Source: JAAZIN01 sp964441025 (GTDB lineage Bacteria > Bacillota > Dethiobacteria > DTU022). From it: a stretch of DNA of 64,000 bases. The translations under genes and the position numbers were made by a program. The notes under the pieces were generated by a model, which was not told the origin of the DNA, did not search any database, and saw only the letters and a program-made list of their open reading frames with translations. The stretch lies in the NCBI GenBank assembly GCA_964441025.1, contig CAYTXG010000007.1, positions 40,044-104,043 on the forward strand. Direction: 5' to 3'. Positions 24,572 through 33,761 of this stretch are shown here, one piece after another. How positions within the stretch are numbered: the first letter of the stretch is position 1; every line of letters starts with the position of its first letter.

Positions 24572-26807
24572 GGCCCAACTCCTCCGGTGTAAGCTGCGAT
24601 GAAGCGATCTCATAGTATTCCGGGCAGCTTGCGAGAAGATCCCGGTGCCTGCCCCGGCCCACTATTGTGCCGCCGTCAACTACATATATCTGCTCTGCAT
24701 TCATAATTGTGCTCACGCGTTGCGTCACAATAATGACCGTGCTTTCGCCGGTATAGGCCTTCAGCGCTTTCCTGAGAGCAGCGTCTGTTTTGAAATCGAG
24801 GGCTGAGAAGCTGTCATCGAATATATAGATAGTCGGCTTAACAGCGAGCGCGCGAGCAATGGAGAGGCGCTGTTTTTGCCCGCCGGAGACATTGGCCCCG
24901 CCCTGGGCAATTTCCGATTGAAACCCCTCTTCTTTCTCATTGATGAAGTCAAGCGCCTGTGCCACTGCGGCAAATCTTACCATTTCGGATTTCGGGAGCC
25001 CTTTACTGCCGTATTTGATGTTGCCTTCGATAGTGCCGCTCATGAGCACGCTCTTCTGCGGAACATAGCCGATCCGGCTGCGCAGCTCTTTCTGGGCGAG
25101 CTCTTTTACATTAACGCCGTTTACCAGCACTTCGCCCCCGGTAGCATCGTAAAACCGGGGAATAAGATTGACGATTGTGGATTTACCTGCGCCGGTAGAA
25201 CCGATAAACGCTGTTGTCTCTCCCGGTCTTGCTGTAAAGGAAATACTTTTAAGGGCATCCTCCTCTGCGCCGGCATAGCGGAAGCTTACATCCCTAAATT
25301 CGACACAACCCCTGACGGTCGGCTCCATTGCCCGGGGGTGTGGCGGATCGACAATAGCAGGCTCTGTCTGCAAAACCTCCGAAATCCTCTGCGCTGAAAC
25401 AGAAGCTCGGGGGATGAAAATAAACATCATGGAGATCATCAGGAAGCTCATGATAATCTGCATGGCATACTGCATAAAGGCCATCATGTCACCCACCTGC
25501 ATCTGTGATTCCGCTACGCGGTGCGAGCCCACCCAGATGATCATCAGCACCACGCCGTTCATGATCAGCATCATTACCGGCATGGTGAAGACCATGGCCC
25601 TGTTTACAAAGAGGTTTGTCCTGGTCAGATCCTCGTTCGCGCTGTCAAAGCGCTCCTTTTCAAAATTGCCGGTGCCGAAAGCACGGATGACCATGAGGCC
25701 GTTCAGCGTTTCACGGGCCACCAGATTCAGCCGGTCAATATATTTTTGCATCATCCTGAATTTCGGCATAACCAGGGAGAAAATTATTGAAATCAAACCG
25801 ACAAGAACAATACAGGCCAGGGCAATGATCCAGCCCATGGAAACAGATTTCTTTAGCGCCATGATCACCCCGCCTGTACCGAGAATGGGCGCATAGAAGA
25901 TCATTCTTATGCCAAAGGTGAGCAGCATCTGAATCTGGATCACGTCATTGGTGGAGCGGGTAATGAGGGAGGCAGTGGAAAAACGATCGTATTCTGAATG
26001 AGAGAAACTGCTGATTTTTTTGAATATGTCGTAGCGCAGATTTCTGGCCACAGCGGCGGCGATGCGGGAGGCGATCAGGCTGACCAGGACAGTGGCCAGG
26101 CCTCCGCCCAGGGCGATGAGAAGCATTAACAGGCCGACCCTGGTGATGTAGCTCCTTTGATATGCGGCCAGGTCTACACCCAGCTCCCGGTAAAAAACAC
26201 CGGTCATCATGGTCCCGCTCTGCATCAACAGGGAGCGGTCCATGGCCAGCGCCTGCTGCCTGGCCTGATCAAAGATCTGCTGCGGCAGCTGCTCCAGTAC
26301 CGGCCCCATCCTGTACAGCAGGGTTATATCGGCGCTTTGGATGTCCATAGATTCCATGCTCCCGCCGCTCTCTTCCGTCCCGGCAAGCGATTTCAGCACA
26401 TTGATTGCGGTCCAGGTAGCCGATCCGAATGCCAGATCCAGCCTGGCCCTCGAATCCTCCCCAATACTGTCGTCCAGGACATAGATCCCCCCGGATGCGG
26501 CTGCCGGATAAATGTCTTTGTAGGGTTTTCCATCCTTGTTTTTGTCCGTGCCTGACTTTAACGAGTAGGCGGCTCCCACCGTGGCCCTCTCATGATCCGT
26601 CATGAAGGTGGTGATAAAGGTGTAGCCCTCCTTTGAGATGGCATCAGGTGTGCTGTTCTCAATGCCGTGCTGCTGAATGCCGACATTCACGATCCCGGAC
26701 ATGTAATTCGGCAGGTTCAGATCGCAGACAGCCTGCACAAATAAAAGTAAAATTGCCGCAATCATTCCAATGGTAAAGGGTTTAACATAACTGGAAAGCT
26801 TAGTCAT
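24561..26807 (-). CDS. ABC exporter half-transporter, first subunit with enlarged extracellular loop
   Basis: The product has 748 residues, about 150 longer than a standard half-transporter. The excess is a loop between helices 1 and 2 (roughly residues 35-215) containing DKNKDGKPYKD and other polar sequence expected outside the cell. The ATPase domain has Walker A GSTGAGKST, a perfect signature NVSGGQKQRLSIARAL, and Walker B IYIFDDSFSALD, where Asp replaces the catalytic Glu. This is the degenerate-site half of a heterodimeric exporter. Its start overlaps the end of the MarR gene by 8 bp. Confidence 0.93.
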   Translation of the reverse strand: MTKLSSYVKPFTIGMIAAILLLFVQAVCDLNLPNYMSGIVNVGIQQHGIENSTPDAISKEGYTFITTFMTDHERATVGAAYSLKSGTDKNKDGKPYKDIYPAAASGGIYVLDDSIGEDSRARLDLAFGSATWTAINVLKSLAGTEESGGSMESMDIQSADITLLYRMGPVLEQLPQQIFDQARQQALAMDRSLLMQSGTMMTGVFYRELGVDLAAYQRSYITRVGLLMLLIALGGGLATVLVSLIASRIAAAVARNLRYDIFKKISSFSHSEYDRFSTASLITRSTNDVIQIQMLLTFGIRMIFYAPILGTGGVIMALKKSVSMGWIIALACIVLVGLISIIFSLVMPKFRMMQKYIDRLNLVARETLNGLMVIRAFGTGNFEKERFDSANEDLTRTNLFVNRAMVFTMPVMMLIMNGVVLMIIWVGSHRVAESQMQVGDMMAFMQYAMQIIMSFLMISMMFIFIPRASVSAQRISEVLQTEPAIVDPPHPRAMEPTVRGCVEFRDVSFRYAGAEEDALKSISFTARPGETTAFIGSTGAGKSTIVNLIPRFYDATGGEVLVNGVNVKELAQKELRSRIGYVPQKSVLMSGTIEGNIKYGSKGLPKSEMVRFAAVAQALDFINEKEEGFQSEIAQGGANVSGGQKQRLSIARALAVKPTIYIFDDSFSALDFKTDAALRKALKAYTGESTVIIVTQRVSTIMNAEQIYVVDGGTIVGRGRHRDLLASCPEYYEIASSQLTPEELGHAH

Positions 26808-27276
26808 CTTTTGTCTCCTTATCGGCCGTTAAAGATTCGAATTTCAGTTCATCGGAAATGTCTGCAAAACGATTGAGCAGGCTGATCAGCCGGGTGGTAT
26901 TTTTCTCACCGAAGCGCGATATGGTCCCGGCAATTACCTGATCAGCATGTTCTTTCATCGCTTTCAGGATATTTTCGCCTTTCGGAGTAAGCGTGATGAT
27001 CAATCTGCGGCGATCCCGTTCATCGATTTCCCGGCGGATATGGCCTTTGGCCTCCAGCGAATTCAGCATCTGTGAGATAGCCGGCCTGGTCACATGCAGC
27101 CCGTTTTGAATATCGGCTGCGTATACATTGTCATCTGAATCAAGGGCGTTCTCGGCTATCTGCTTCATCACAAAGAGTTCCCCCATCCGGAGATCGGTCT
27201 CCGGCGGGAAGTGGAAGCCCACTTTTTTAAAGCGAAATATTGAGCGTACCAGACTGTCTTGTAAATTCCTGTTCAT
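26800..27276 (-). CDS. MarR-family transcriptional regulator
   Basis: The product has 158 residues with a GGGAG site before the ATG. The winged helix is clear: MGELFVMKQIAENALDSDDNVYAADIQNGLHVTRPAISQMLNSLEAKGHIRREIDERDRRRLIITLTPKGENIL. It is the first gene of a three-gene overlapping operon with the exporter, the usual arrangement for local control of a drug-type ABC exporter. Confidence 0.93.
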   Translation of the reverse strand: MNRNLQDSLVRSIFRFKKVGFHFPPETDLRMGELFVMKQIAENALDSDDNVYAADIQNGLHVTRPAISQMLNSLEAKGHIRREIDERDRRRLIITLTPKGENILKAMKEHADQVIAGTISRFGEKNTTRLISLLNRFADISDELKFESLTADKETKDD

Positions 27277-27637
27277 CGTTGAACTCCCTTGGCATACCGG
27301 TCAATTGTCATTCCCGGGCTACCCCGTTTAAAGGGGCCCCGCCCTTTTTGATAAACAGTTAACATTTTAGCCCTTAACCAATATTCTGTCAAGCAGCTGG
27401 AAGTTGGAGCCGGGTCTTGGAATGCTGCATTCACCACCTGCGCAACTGCCCTTGCCGCCACCAGCTCCAATAACCCGGTTCTTTGAAAGCTTTTGGGGAC
27501 ATGGACGCCGGAACCACCAACATGCAAGCCCTAAGCGATAATAAGCAGTAAAAGGTAATATTTCATGACTCGATCCCGCGGCGCCTCTTCTTCTTGACCC
27601 ATTTTACCCGAAAGTTTTATACTCAGGGTGGCTTGCA
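27277..27637 (+). other. gene-less stretch upstream of marR
   Basis: The left part (to ~27370) must hold the minus-strand marR promoter; a GTTAAC motif near 27358 is a possible operator half. Short open pieces on the plus strand (for example TTCATALAATSSNNPVL) end in stops and change frame, so they look like decayed coding sequence that I cannot name. Confidence 0.4.
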
Positions 27638-28062
27638 GTGGGTGCACCGGCAGGCGCCTATTTTCCCGAAGTTGCGAAAAGGCTGGGTGCCGAACTCCAC
27701 ATTCCCCCCTTCTTTGAGGTGGCCAACGCTGTGGGGACAGTGAGCGGGCAGACCGTGGAACAGGTTGAGATACTGGTAAAGCCTGATGGCGCGGGGGCTA
27801 TATCATTCATGCCCCCTGGGGGCGGCAAACCGGTTCGGACCTGGAGGAAGCCGTCAGCGAAGCGGTGCAGAGGGGGAAAAAATACGCCGCTGCGCAGGCG
27901 GCGGCGTCGGGAGCCTGGGATATAGAAGTGTTTGTTAACCGGGAGGATCGCAGCAACAGCCTCAGGTGCCCCGTCGATAACGATGAAGAGGGCAGCCTGA
28001 AGCATAAACTTTTCATTAAAAGCGTTATTAACATTTCAGCCGTTGGGCGGCCGTGGAGCTGA
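27638..28062 (+). pseudogene. decayed hydantoinase/oxoprolinase-family fragment
   Basis: One frame encodes GAPAGAYFPEVAKRLGAELH and VANAVGTVSGQ, typical of the C-terminal part of HyuA-type hydantoinase/oxoprolinase proteins. Near 27800-27830 the homology moves to another frame, which continues DLEEAVSEAVQRGKKYAAA and GAWDIEVFVNRED. The ATP-binding N-terminal portion is missing upstream. The fragment is therefore a truncated and frameshifted remnant. Confidence 0.6.
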
Positions 28063-28179
28063 GTGATAATAATCGTTCGCAAATATTACCCCCGGACAAC
28101 GGTTTTCACCGCTCCTGTTGGCCCGTTTTATTTCTTTATACATTTCTATGCGATTGCCCTGAGAGCGGCCGCATGCCTG

Positions 28180-28208
28180 TTGTGCATTCTGTATTTATCT
28201 GTTAAAAT
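28180..28208 (+). promoter_or_regulatory. promoter of the glycine cleavage operon
   Basis: TTGTGC, 17-nt spacer, TAAAAT, located about 25 bases before the first riboswitch aptamer. The -35 is weak. Confidence 0.6.
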
Positions 28209-28234
28209 AGACATGAACTGCGTATGAACCTGTT

Positions 28235-28480
28235 GGGAGAGGGCCTTTAACAAGGGACACCGAAGGAGCAATCTTCCGGCTGTGGCGGCCGGGGGGGAAA
28301 CTCTCAGGTAACAGCACCGGCAGGGGACGCGCCTCTGGAGAGTTCCTGCATCGTGCAGGACACCGACGGGGAAATTCTCTTGCGTGCCAGGAGTCAAATC
28401 TCTCAGGTGAAAGGACAGAGGACAGGGGAAAGCCGGTCGGTTTTCCGCTGTCCTTTACTTATGCATTCCGTATTATCCCC
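28235..28480 (+). ncRNA. tandem glycine riboswitch
   Basis: Two aptamers in series. The first has GGAGAG, CACCGAAGGAGCAA and AAACTCTCAGG; the second begins TGGAGAGTTCC and has CACCGACGGGGAAA and AAATCTCTCAGGTGAAAGG. These are the conserved glycine-aptamer blocks. A stem GGACAG..GGAAA / TTTCC..CTGTCC (28420-28458) follows as expression platform. In Bacillota such tandem switches normally turn the gcv operon on when glycine is abundant. Confidence 0.95.
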
Positions 28481-28593
28481 ACAGGGGGCGGGGATGGAGG
28501 TGATCTGCCGGGGAACTGTATTACAGGAGTTCAGGGCTTTGCTACCCTGACGGGGAAGCAGACGGGAATACTATAATCAAGGTGGTGAAACAG

Positions 28594-29697
28594 ATGGCTG
28601 ATTTACAAAAAACCCCTCTTCATGAAAAACACAAGGCGCTTAAAGGCGATCTTGTCGAATACGGCGGTTGGCTCATGCCGGTGCAGTATGAGGGGATTAT
28701 TACCGAGGTGCGCCAGACGCGGCGCATGGCCGGCCTTTTTGATACTTCGCATATGGGTGAGTTTCTTGTTGAGGGGCCGGGGGCTGCAGCTTTTCTGCAG
28801 GAGGTTCTGACCAACAACATATCCGCCCTTGCAGACGGCCGGATCATCTACAGCCCGGTCTGTTATCCGCACGGCGGAACAGTGGACGATATCCTGATTT
28901 ATTGTTACGGTCCGGAGAAATACCTGCTCGTGGTCAATGCGGCAAATGCGGAGAAAGATTTCGCCTGGCTCGGCGACAGGCGTAAAGAGAGCGCATCCTT
29001 GAAAGACCTTTCGCCGGAAACAGCCCTTGTGGCCATACAGGGCCCCAACAGCCTTGCTGTCCTGCTGGCCCTGACCCGGGCTCCGCTGGAGCAGCTGCGC
29101 TACTATCGCTTCATGCCGGAAATCGATCTGGCGGGAATAAAGTGCATGGTATCGCGGACAGGTTACACCGGAGAGGACGGTTTCGAGATCTTCTGCCGCC
29201 CCGATCAGGTGGAAAAACTCTGGGACGATCTTCTGGAGGCGGGCCGGATGCGTGATCTGGGCCTGACACCTGCGGGGTTGGGGGCGCGCGATGTGCTGCG
29301 GCTCGAGGCCTCACTTCCCCTTTACGGGCATGAATTGAGCGAGTCCATCTCCCCGCTGGAGGCGGGCCTGGATCGCTTTATCTCCTTTGACAAGGGCGAA
29401 TTTACCGGGCGCAGCGCCCTGCTGAAGCAAAAAGAGGAAGGCCCGACCAGAAAGCTGGGCGGTCTGATCCTGCAGGATCGGGGCGTGATCAGGGAGGGCT
29501 ACCGTATGTTCGCCGGCGGTAAGGAGATCGGCATTGTCAGCAGTGGGACCTACTCGCCTACATTGAACAGATCCATCGGGATGGCCTTTTTCTCCTCCGG
29601 CACAGCGGCGCCGGGGAGCGCAGTGGAGGTTGTAATCCGGGATAAGCCGCACCGCGCCCAGGTTGTAAAACTACCATTTTACAGGAGGGAATCGTGA
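28594..29697 (+). CDS. gcvT: glycine cleavage system aminomethyltransferase (T protein)
   Basis: The product has 367 residues; the ATG is 8 nt after AAGGTGG, and an upstream in-frame codon is ignored. It opens with KTPLHEKHKALKGDLVEYGGWLMPVQYEGI and has GLFDTSHMGEF and GYTGEDGFEIF, all diagnostic of GcvT. It transfers the methylene group from aminomethyl-lipoyl GcvH to tetrahydrofolate, releasing ammonia. Its stop overlaps the gcvH start (TGATG). Confidence 0.97.
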   Translation: MADLQKTPLHEKHKALKGDLVEYGGWLMPVQYEGIITEVRQTRRMAGLFDTSHMGEFLVEGPGAAAFLQEVLTNNISALADGRIIYSPVCYPHGGTVDDILIYCYGPEKYLLVVNAANAEKDFAWLGDRRKESASLKDLSPETALVAIQGPNSLAVLLALTRAPLEQLRYYRFMPEIDLAGIKCMVSRTGYTGEDGFEIFCRPDQVEKLWDDLLEAGRMRDLGLTPAGLGARDVLRLEASLPLYGHELSESISPLEAGLDRFISFDKGEFTGRSALLKQKEEGPTRKLGGLILQDRGVIREGYRMFAGGKEIGIVSSGTYSPTLNRSIGMAFFSSGTAAPGSAVEVVIRDKPHRAQVVKLPFYRRES

Positions 29698-30095
29698 TGA
29701 CTTGGGAAGTTCGGGAAGGATTGAAATACACCCGCACCCATGAATGGGTTTTTCTTGAAGGTGATCTTGTCACTGTGGGGATTACCGATTATGCCCAGGA
29801 TATGCTCAAAGATGTTGTTTACGTGGAGCTGCCCGAAATAGGGCGGGAAGCGCGGGTTGGTGAGAGCCTGGTGGTGCTCGAATCGGTCAAGGCTGTCTCC
29901 GACCTCTATGCGCCGGTGGACGGCGAGGTAGCCGGGGTAAACGAGGCGCTCCAGGACCGGCCGGAGCTGTTGAATGAAGATCCCTATGGAAACGCATGGG
30001 TGGTCAAAATCAAGGTGGCTCCAGGTTATGAGAATCCTGAACTGCTGGAAAAGGAAGCTTATGCCGCCTTTGTCAAGGAGGAGGCTGAAAAGTGA
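29697..30095 (+). CDS. gcvH: glycine cleavage system lipoyl carrier (H protein)
   Basis: The product has 132 residues from the ATG in the TGATG overlap. THEWVFLEGDLVTVGITDYAQDMLKDVVYVELP leads to the lipoylation site LESVKAVSD (K65). H carries the aminomethyl group between the P, T and L proteins. In LipM-type organisms H is also the first octanoyl acceptor in lipoyl assembly, which fits the lipM and radical SAM genes downstream. Confidence 0.97.
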   Translation: MTWEVREGLKYTRTHEWVFLEGDLVTVGITDYAQDMLKDVVYVELPEIGREARVGESLVVLESVKAVSDLYAPVDGEVAGVNEALQDRPELLNEDPYGNAWVVKIKVAPGYENPELLEKEAYAAFVKEEAEK

Positions 30096-31444
30096 GCGGC
30101 GGCAGCCATTACCTGCCTCTTACAGCTGCGGAGCGGCGGCAGATGCTTGCCGCCATCGGCGCCGCCTCGGCTGATGAACTTTACAGCGCCCTTCCTGAAG
30201 AGATCCGCCTGCAGGGCGCTCTGAAACTGCCGCCCTCCCTCTCCGAGATGGAGGCGCTGGCTCACCTGGGCAATCTCGCAGCTAAGAACAGCCATTTACG
30301 GGAATACCCCTCTTTCCTGGGGGCGGGCGTTTACGACCACTTTATCCCCAGCGTGGTCTCCCATGTCACCGGGCGGAGCGAATTTTACACCGCCTACACT
30401 CCTTACCAGGCCGAGATGAGTCAGGGCGTGCTGCAGTCTATTTTTGAGTACCAGACCCTGATCTGCCGCCTTACCGGGATGGAGGCGGCCAATGCCTCCC
30501 TCTATGATGGGGCCTCAGCCCTGGCCGAGGCCGCGGTGGCTGCCTGCGCGGCAACGCGCCGTAAAAAAGTGCTTGTTTCCCGTTCGGTAAACCCCTATTA
30601 CCGCCGCGTCCTGCAGAGCTATCTGGAAGTGCGCGATCTGCAGATGCAGGAGATACCGCTGCTCCAGGGGGCCGCGGATTATGCGCAGCTCGAGAATATG
30701 CTTGACGGCGGCACGGCGGCGCTGCTGCTGCAGCAGCCCAATTTCTTTGGACTCCTTGAGGAGATAGATGCTGCAGCCGCTCCGGCCCGCCGGCACGGCG
30801 CCCTGCTGGTGCTTTCAGCCGATCCCATATCGCTGGCTCTCTGCCGGACTCCGGCGGAGTACGGCGCCGATATTGTCACCGGCGAAGGACAGGGACTGGG
30901 CGGCGCCCCCTCATTCGGCGGCCCCCTGCTCGGCTTCTTTGCCGCCAAGAATGAGCTGATCCGGCGGATCCCCGGGCGGATTGTCGGGGAAACTGTGGAC
31001 AGCGAGGGCCGGCGCGGCTTTGTGCTGACCCTGCAGACGCGGGAGCAGCATATCCGCAGGGGCAGAGCCATTTCCAATATCTGCTCCAACCAGGCTTTAA
31101 ACGCCCTTGCCGCAGCGGTCTACCTTGCGGCCATGGGGCCGGCGGGGCTGCGTGAAACAGCGGAGCTCTGTTTGCAGAAGGCGGCTTATGCCAGGGAAAG
31201 CATCGCTGCGCTGAAAGGATTTGTGCAGGCTTTTCCCGGAGTGCACTTCAAGGAGTTTGCCGTCAAGCTTCCGGGTGACGGCGGGCGCCTGAACCGCTAT
31301 CTGCTGGAACATAAGATTATCGGCGGGCTTGATCTTGAGCCCCTGTATCCGGAGCTGGGCCCGGCCATGCTCTTCTGCGTTACCGAAACAAAAAGCCGGG
31401 CACAGATCGACGCCCTTGTCGGGGCACTGGAGGGATGGTCATGA
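30092..31444 (+). CDS. gcvPA: glycine dehydrogenase (decarboxylating) subunit 1
   Basis: The product has 450 residues, the N-terminal half of the split P protein: YLPLTAAERRQMLAAIG, FLGAGVYDHFIPSVV, TPYQAEMSQGVLQSIFEYQT and NASLYDGASALAEAA. It starts within the last codons of gcvH (4-bp overlap). Together with GcvPB it forms the PLP enzyme that decarboxylates glycine. Confidence 0.97.
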   Translation: MSGGSHYLPLTAAERRQMLAAIGAASADELYSALPEEIRLQGALKLPPSLSEMEALAHLGNLAAKNSHLREYPSFLGAGVYDHFIPSVVSHVTGRSEFYTAYTPYQAEMSQGVLQSIFEYQTLICRLTGMEAANASLYDGASALAEAAVAACAATRRKKVLVSRSVNPYYRRVLQSYLEVRDLQMQEIPLLQGAADYAQLENMLDGGTAALLLQQPNFFGLLEEIDAAAAPARRHGALLVLSADPISLALCRTPAEYGADIVTGEGQGLGGAPSFGGPLLGFFAAKNELIRRIPGRIVGETVDSEGRRGFVLTLQTREQHIRRGRAISNICSNQALNALAAAVYLAAMGPAGLRETAELCLQKAAYARESIAALKGFVQAFPGVHFKEFAVKLPGDGGRLNRYLLEHKIIGGLDLEPLYPELGPAMLFCVTETKSRAQIDALVGALEGWS

Positions 31445-32907
31445 GGAAAGAGCAGTCTCTGCTATTTGAACTGGGCGCCCCGGGCCGGCGTGGAAGCTCC
31501 CTGCCGCAGCCCGATGTGCCGGTAAAGCCCCTCCATGAGCTGCTGCCCGGGCGGATGCAGCGTCAGGCGCCCCTGGATCTGCCCGAAATCTCCGAAGGGG
31601 AGCTGGTGCGCCACTATACCGCACTATCAACGCGCAACCACGGTGTTGATTCCGGTTTTTATCCCCTGGGTTCATGCACCATGAAATACAACCCCAAGGT
31701 CAACGAGGAGACGGCCCGACTGCCGGGCTTCGCTTCTCTTCATCCATGCCAGCCGCCGGAGAGCGTCCAGGGAGCCATGGAGCTGCTCTACCGCACCGAG
31801 CTCTATTTAAAGGAGATTACCGGGATGGACCGGGTCACATTTCAGCCGGCGGCGGGGGCGCACGGAGAGCTGACGGGAATGATGCTCATCCGCGCATATC
31901 ACAAGTCGAGAAATGATGAGCGGAAAATCGTGCTCGCTCCCGATTCCTCGCACGGGACCAACCCGGCCTCTGCGGCCATGGCCGGCTACGAAATAAAAGA
32001 GGTCCCCTCCGATGAGCGGGGACTGGTCGATCTGGAAGCGCTGCGCCGTCTACTGAACGACGAGGTTGCCGCCCTCATGCTGACCAACCCGAACACCCTG
32101 GGCCTCTTTGAAGAGGACATTTTAGAGATCGCCGCCGCCGTGCACAACGCCGGGGGGCTGCTCTATTACGATGGGGCCAACCTGAATGCCATTATGGGCC
32201 ATGCCCGGCCCGGGGATATGGGTTTTGACGTTGTCCACCTGAACTTGCATAAAACCTTTGCCACGCCCCACGGCGGGGGCGGCCCTGGCAGCGGCCCGGT
32301 GGGAGTAAAGGAGCGCCTGGCGCCCTTTCTGCCCGTACCTCTGGTGGAGAGAGATGCCGGGGGCCTCTACTGCTGGATAGATGATCTTCCGCAGAGCATC
32401 GGCAAGGTGCAGGGATTTTACGGCAACTTCGGCGTGATCGTGAAAGCCTATACCTACATGGTGATGATGGGTGCTGCGGGGCTGCGACAGGCCGCTGCCG
32501 ATGCCGTGCTCAATGCTAACTACCTGATGGAGCGGCTGAAGAAGAGCTATGCCCTGCCCTACGGGCGGCGCTGCATGCACGAGTTTGTCATTTCAGCCCG
32601 GGAACAGAGAAAAAAGGGAGTATCGGCAGGTGATATTGCCAAGGCGCTGCTCGATTACGGTTTTCACCCGCCCACGGTCTACTTCCCCCTCATTGTTGAA
32701 GAGGCGCTCATGGTGGAACCGACGGAAACAGAAAGCAAAGAGACCCTGGATCGCTTTGCGGAGGCCATGGAGGAGATCGCCTGCCTGGCTGAAGAGGATC
32801 CGGAGCGGGTGACTTCTGCACCTCACACTACCCCGGTAGGGCGTCTCGACGAGGTCAGGGCCGCTCGCAGCCCCCGGGTCTGCTGGGATGGGGAGAAAAA
32901 CGGGTGA
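31441..32907 (+). CDS. gcvPB: glycine dehydrogenase (decarboxylating) subunit 2
   Basis: The product has 488 residues. The second of two in-frame ATGs is chosen since GGAGGG is 6 nt upstream and the ATG overlaps the gcvPA stop. It has the PLP lysine in NLHKTFATPHGGGGPG (K271), and GVDSGFYPLGSCTMKYNPK and PDSSHGTNPASAAM, typical of the C-terminal P subunit. Its last codon overlaps the start of the radical SAM gene (GTGA). Confidence 0.97.
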   Translation: MRKEQSLLFELGAPGRRGSSLPQPDVPVKPLHELLPGRMQRQAPLDLPEISEGELVRHYTALSTRNHGVDSGFYPLGSCTMKYNPKVNEETARLPGFASLHPCQPPESVQGAMELLYRTELYLKEITGMDRVTFQPAAGAHGELTGMMLIRAYHKSRNDERKIVLAPDSSHGTNPASAAMAGYEIKEVPSDERGLVDLEALRRLLNDEVAALMLTNPNTLGLFEEDILEIAAAVHNAGGLLYYDGANLNAIMGHARPGDMGFDVVHLNLHKTFATPHGGGGPGSGPVGVKERLAPFLPVPLVERDAGGLYCWIDDLPQSIGKVQGFYGNFGVIVKAYTYMVMMGAAGLRQAAADAVLNANYLMERLKKSYALPYGRRCMHEFVISAREQRKKGVSAGDIAKALLDYGFHPPTVYFPLIVEEALMVEPTETESKETLDRFAEAMEEIACLAEEDPERVTSAPHTTPVGRLDEVRAARSPRVCWDGEKNG

Positions 32908-33761
32908 AATTGAACCGGGCGCCGGCCGGCGGGTACAGGCGGGGTGATTTTATCCCCGATGGGGTGGAATTTGTCTCGCCCCGCCTGACCCTTCCGGTGA
33001 GCATTACCGGGGAAAAGTGTGCACTGAGCTGCGCGCACTGCGGGGGGCGCTACCTGCGGGGAATGGCCGGGCTGGAGGAGGCGCTGGGCCTGCGGGGCCG
33101 CGGGATGAGGAGCTTCCTTGTCAGCGGCGGCTGCAACCTGCAGGGGCGGGTGCCCCACCGGGAGAGATGGGCTGAGCTGGAGCTGCTGGCGCTGCGGGGC
33201 TCACTTAACTTCCATCCGGGCCTTGTCGGCGCGGAAGATGCAGCCGCCATCGGGCGGATTGCCCGGGCGGTCTCCTTTGACTTTGTCATTGATGAGGCGG
33301 TAATCAAAAAAGTTTACGGGCTGCAGGCTTCGACCGACGACTATATCCGCGCTTACAGCAACCTGCGCCGTTACTGCCGCGTGGTACCCCATATCTGCAT
33401 CGGTATCCTGGGCGGGCGGATCGAAAGCGAGTACCGGACGCTGGAAATTCTGCGCCGGGAGGGGGCGGAGGCGATCAGCTTTATCGTTTTCCGCCCCACT
33501 GCGGGAACCGCCTATGCCGGCGCCGCCCCGCCTCCGCCGGAGGAGGCGGCAAAGGTATTGGCCCATGCGCGGGCGCTTTTTCCGCGGACCCCCCTGTACC
33601 TGGGTTGCATGCGCCCGGGCGGACGCCACCGCGAGAAACTCGACTGCCTGGCCCTGGGCATGGGGATGAACAAGATTGTCCAGGCTTCCGCTCCGGCAAA
33701 GAGGCTGGCTGTTCAGATGGGGCTGAAAGTAACATTTGGGGAGGAGTGCTGCGCGCTGTGA
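32904..33761 (+). CDS. radical SAM protein, probable subunit of a split lipoyl synthase (LipS1/LipS2 type)
   Basis: The product has 285 residues, starting at a GTG overlapping the gcvPB stop. The radical SAM cluster motif CALSCAHC uses C39/C43/C46. Extra cysteines lie late (YLGCMRPGG and the terminal EECCAL) and could hold an auxiliary sulfur-donating cluster. It resembles biotin-synthase-like proteins. No LipA (which has a second CxxxxCxxxxxC motif) is present here, while gcvH, lipM and lpdA are. In archaea and some bacteria two radical SAM proteins, LipS1 and LipS2, together make the lipoyl group; this pair fits by size and context. Which subunit it is I cannot say. Confidence 0.75.
   Translation: MKLNRAPAGGYRRGDFIPDGVEFVSPRLTLPVSITGEKCALSCAHCGGRYLRGMAGLEEALGLRGRGMRSFLVSGGCNLQGRVPHRERWAELELLALRGSLNFHPGLVGAEDAAAIGRIARAVSFDFVIDEAVIKKVYGLQASTDDYIRAYSNLRRYCRVVPHICIGILGGRIESEYRTLEILRREGAEAISFIVFRPTAGTAYAGAAPPPPEEAAKVLAHARALFPRTPLYLGCMRPGGRHREKLDCLALGMGMNKIVQASAPAKRLAVQMGLKVTFGEECCAL

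Noticed and set aside
27273..27527. 84-codon open frame on the minus strand upstream of marR
   Set aside because: No ribosome binding site or domain; it covers the promoter region.
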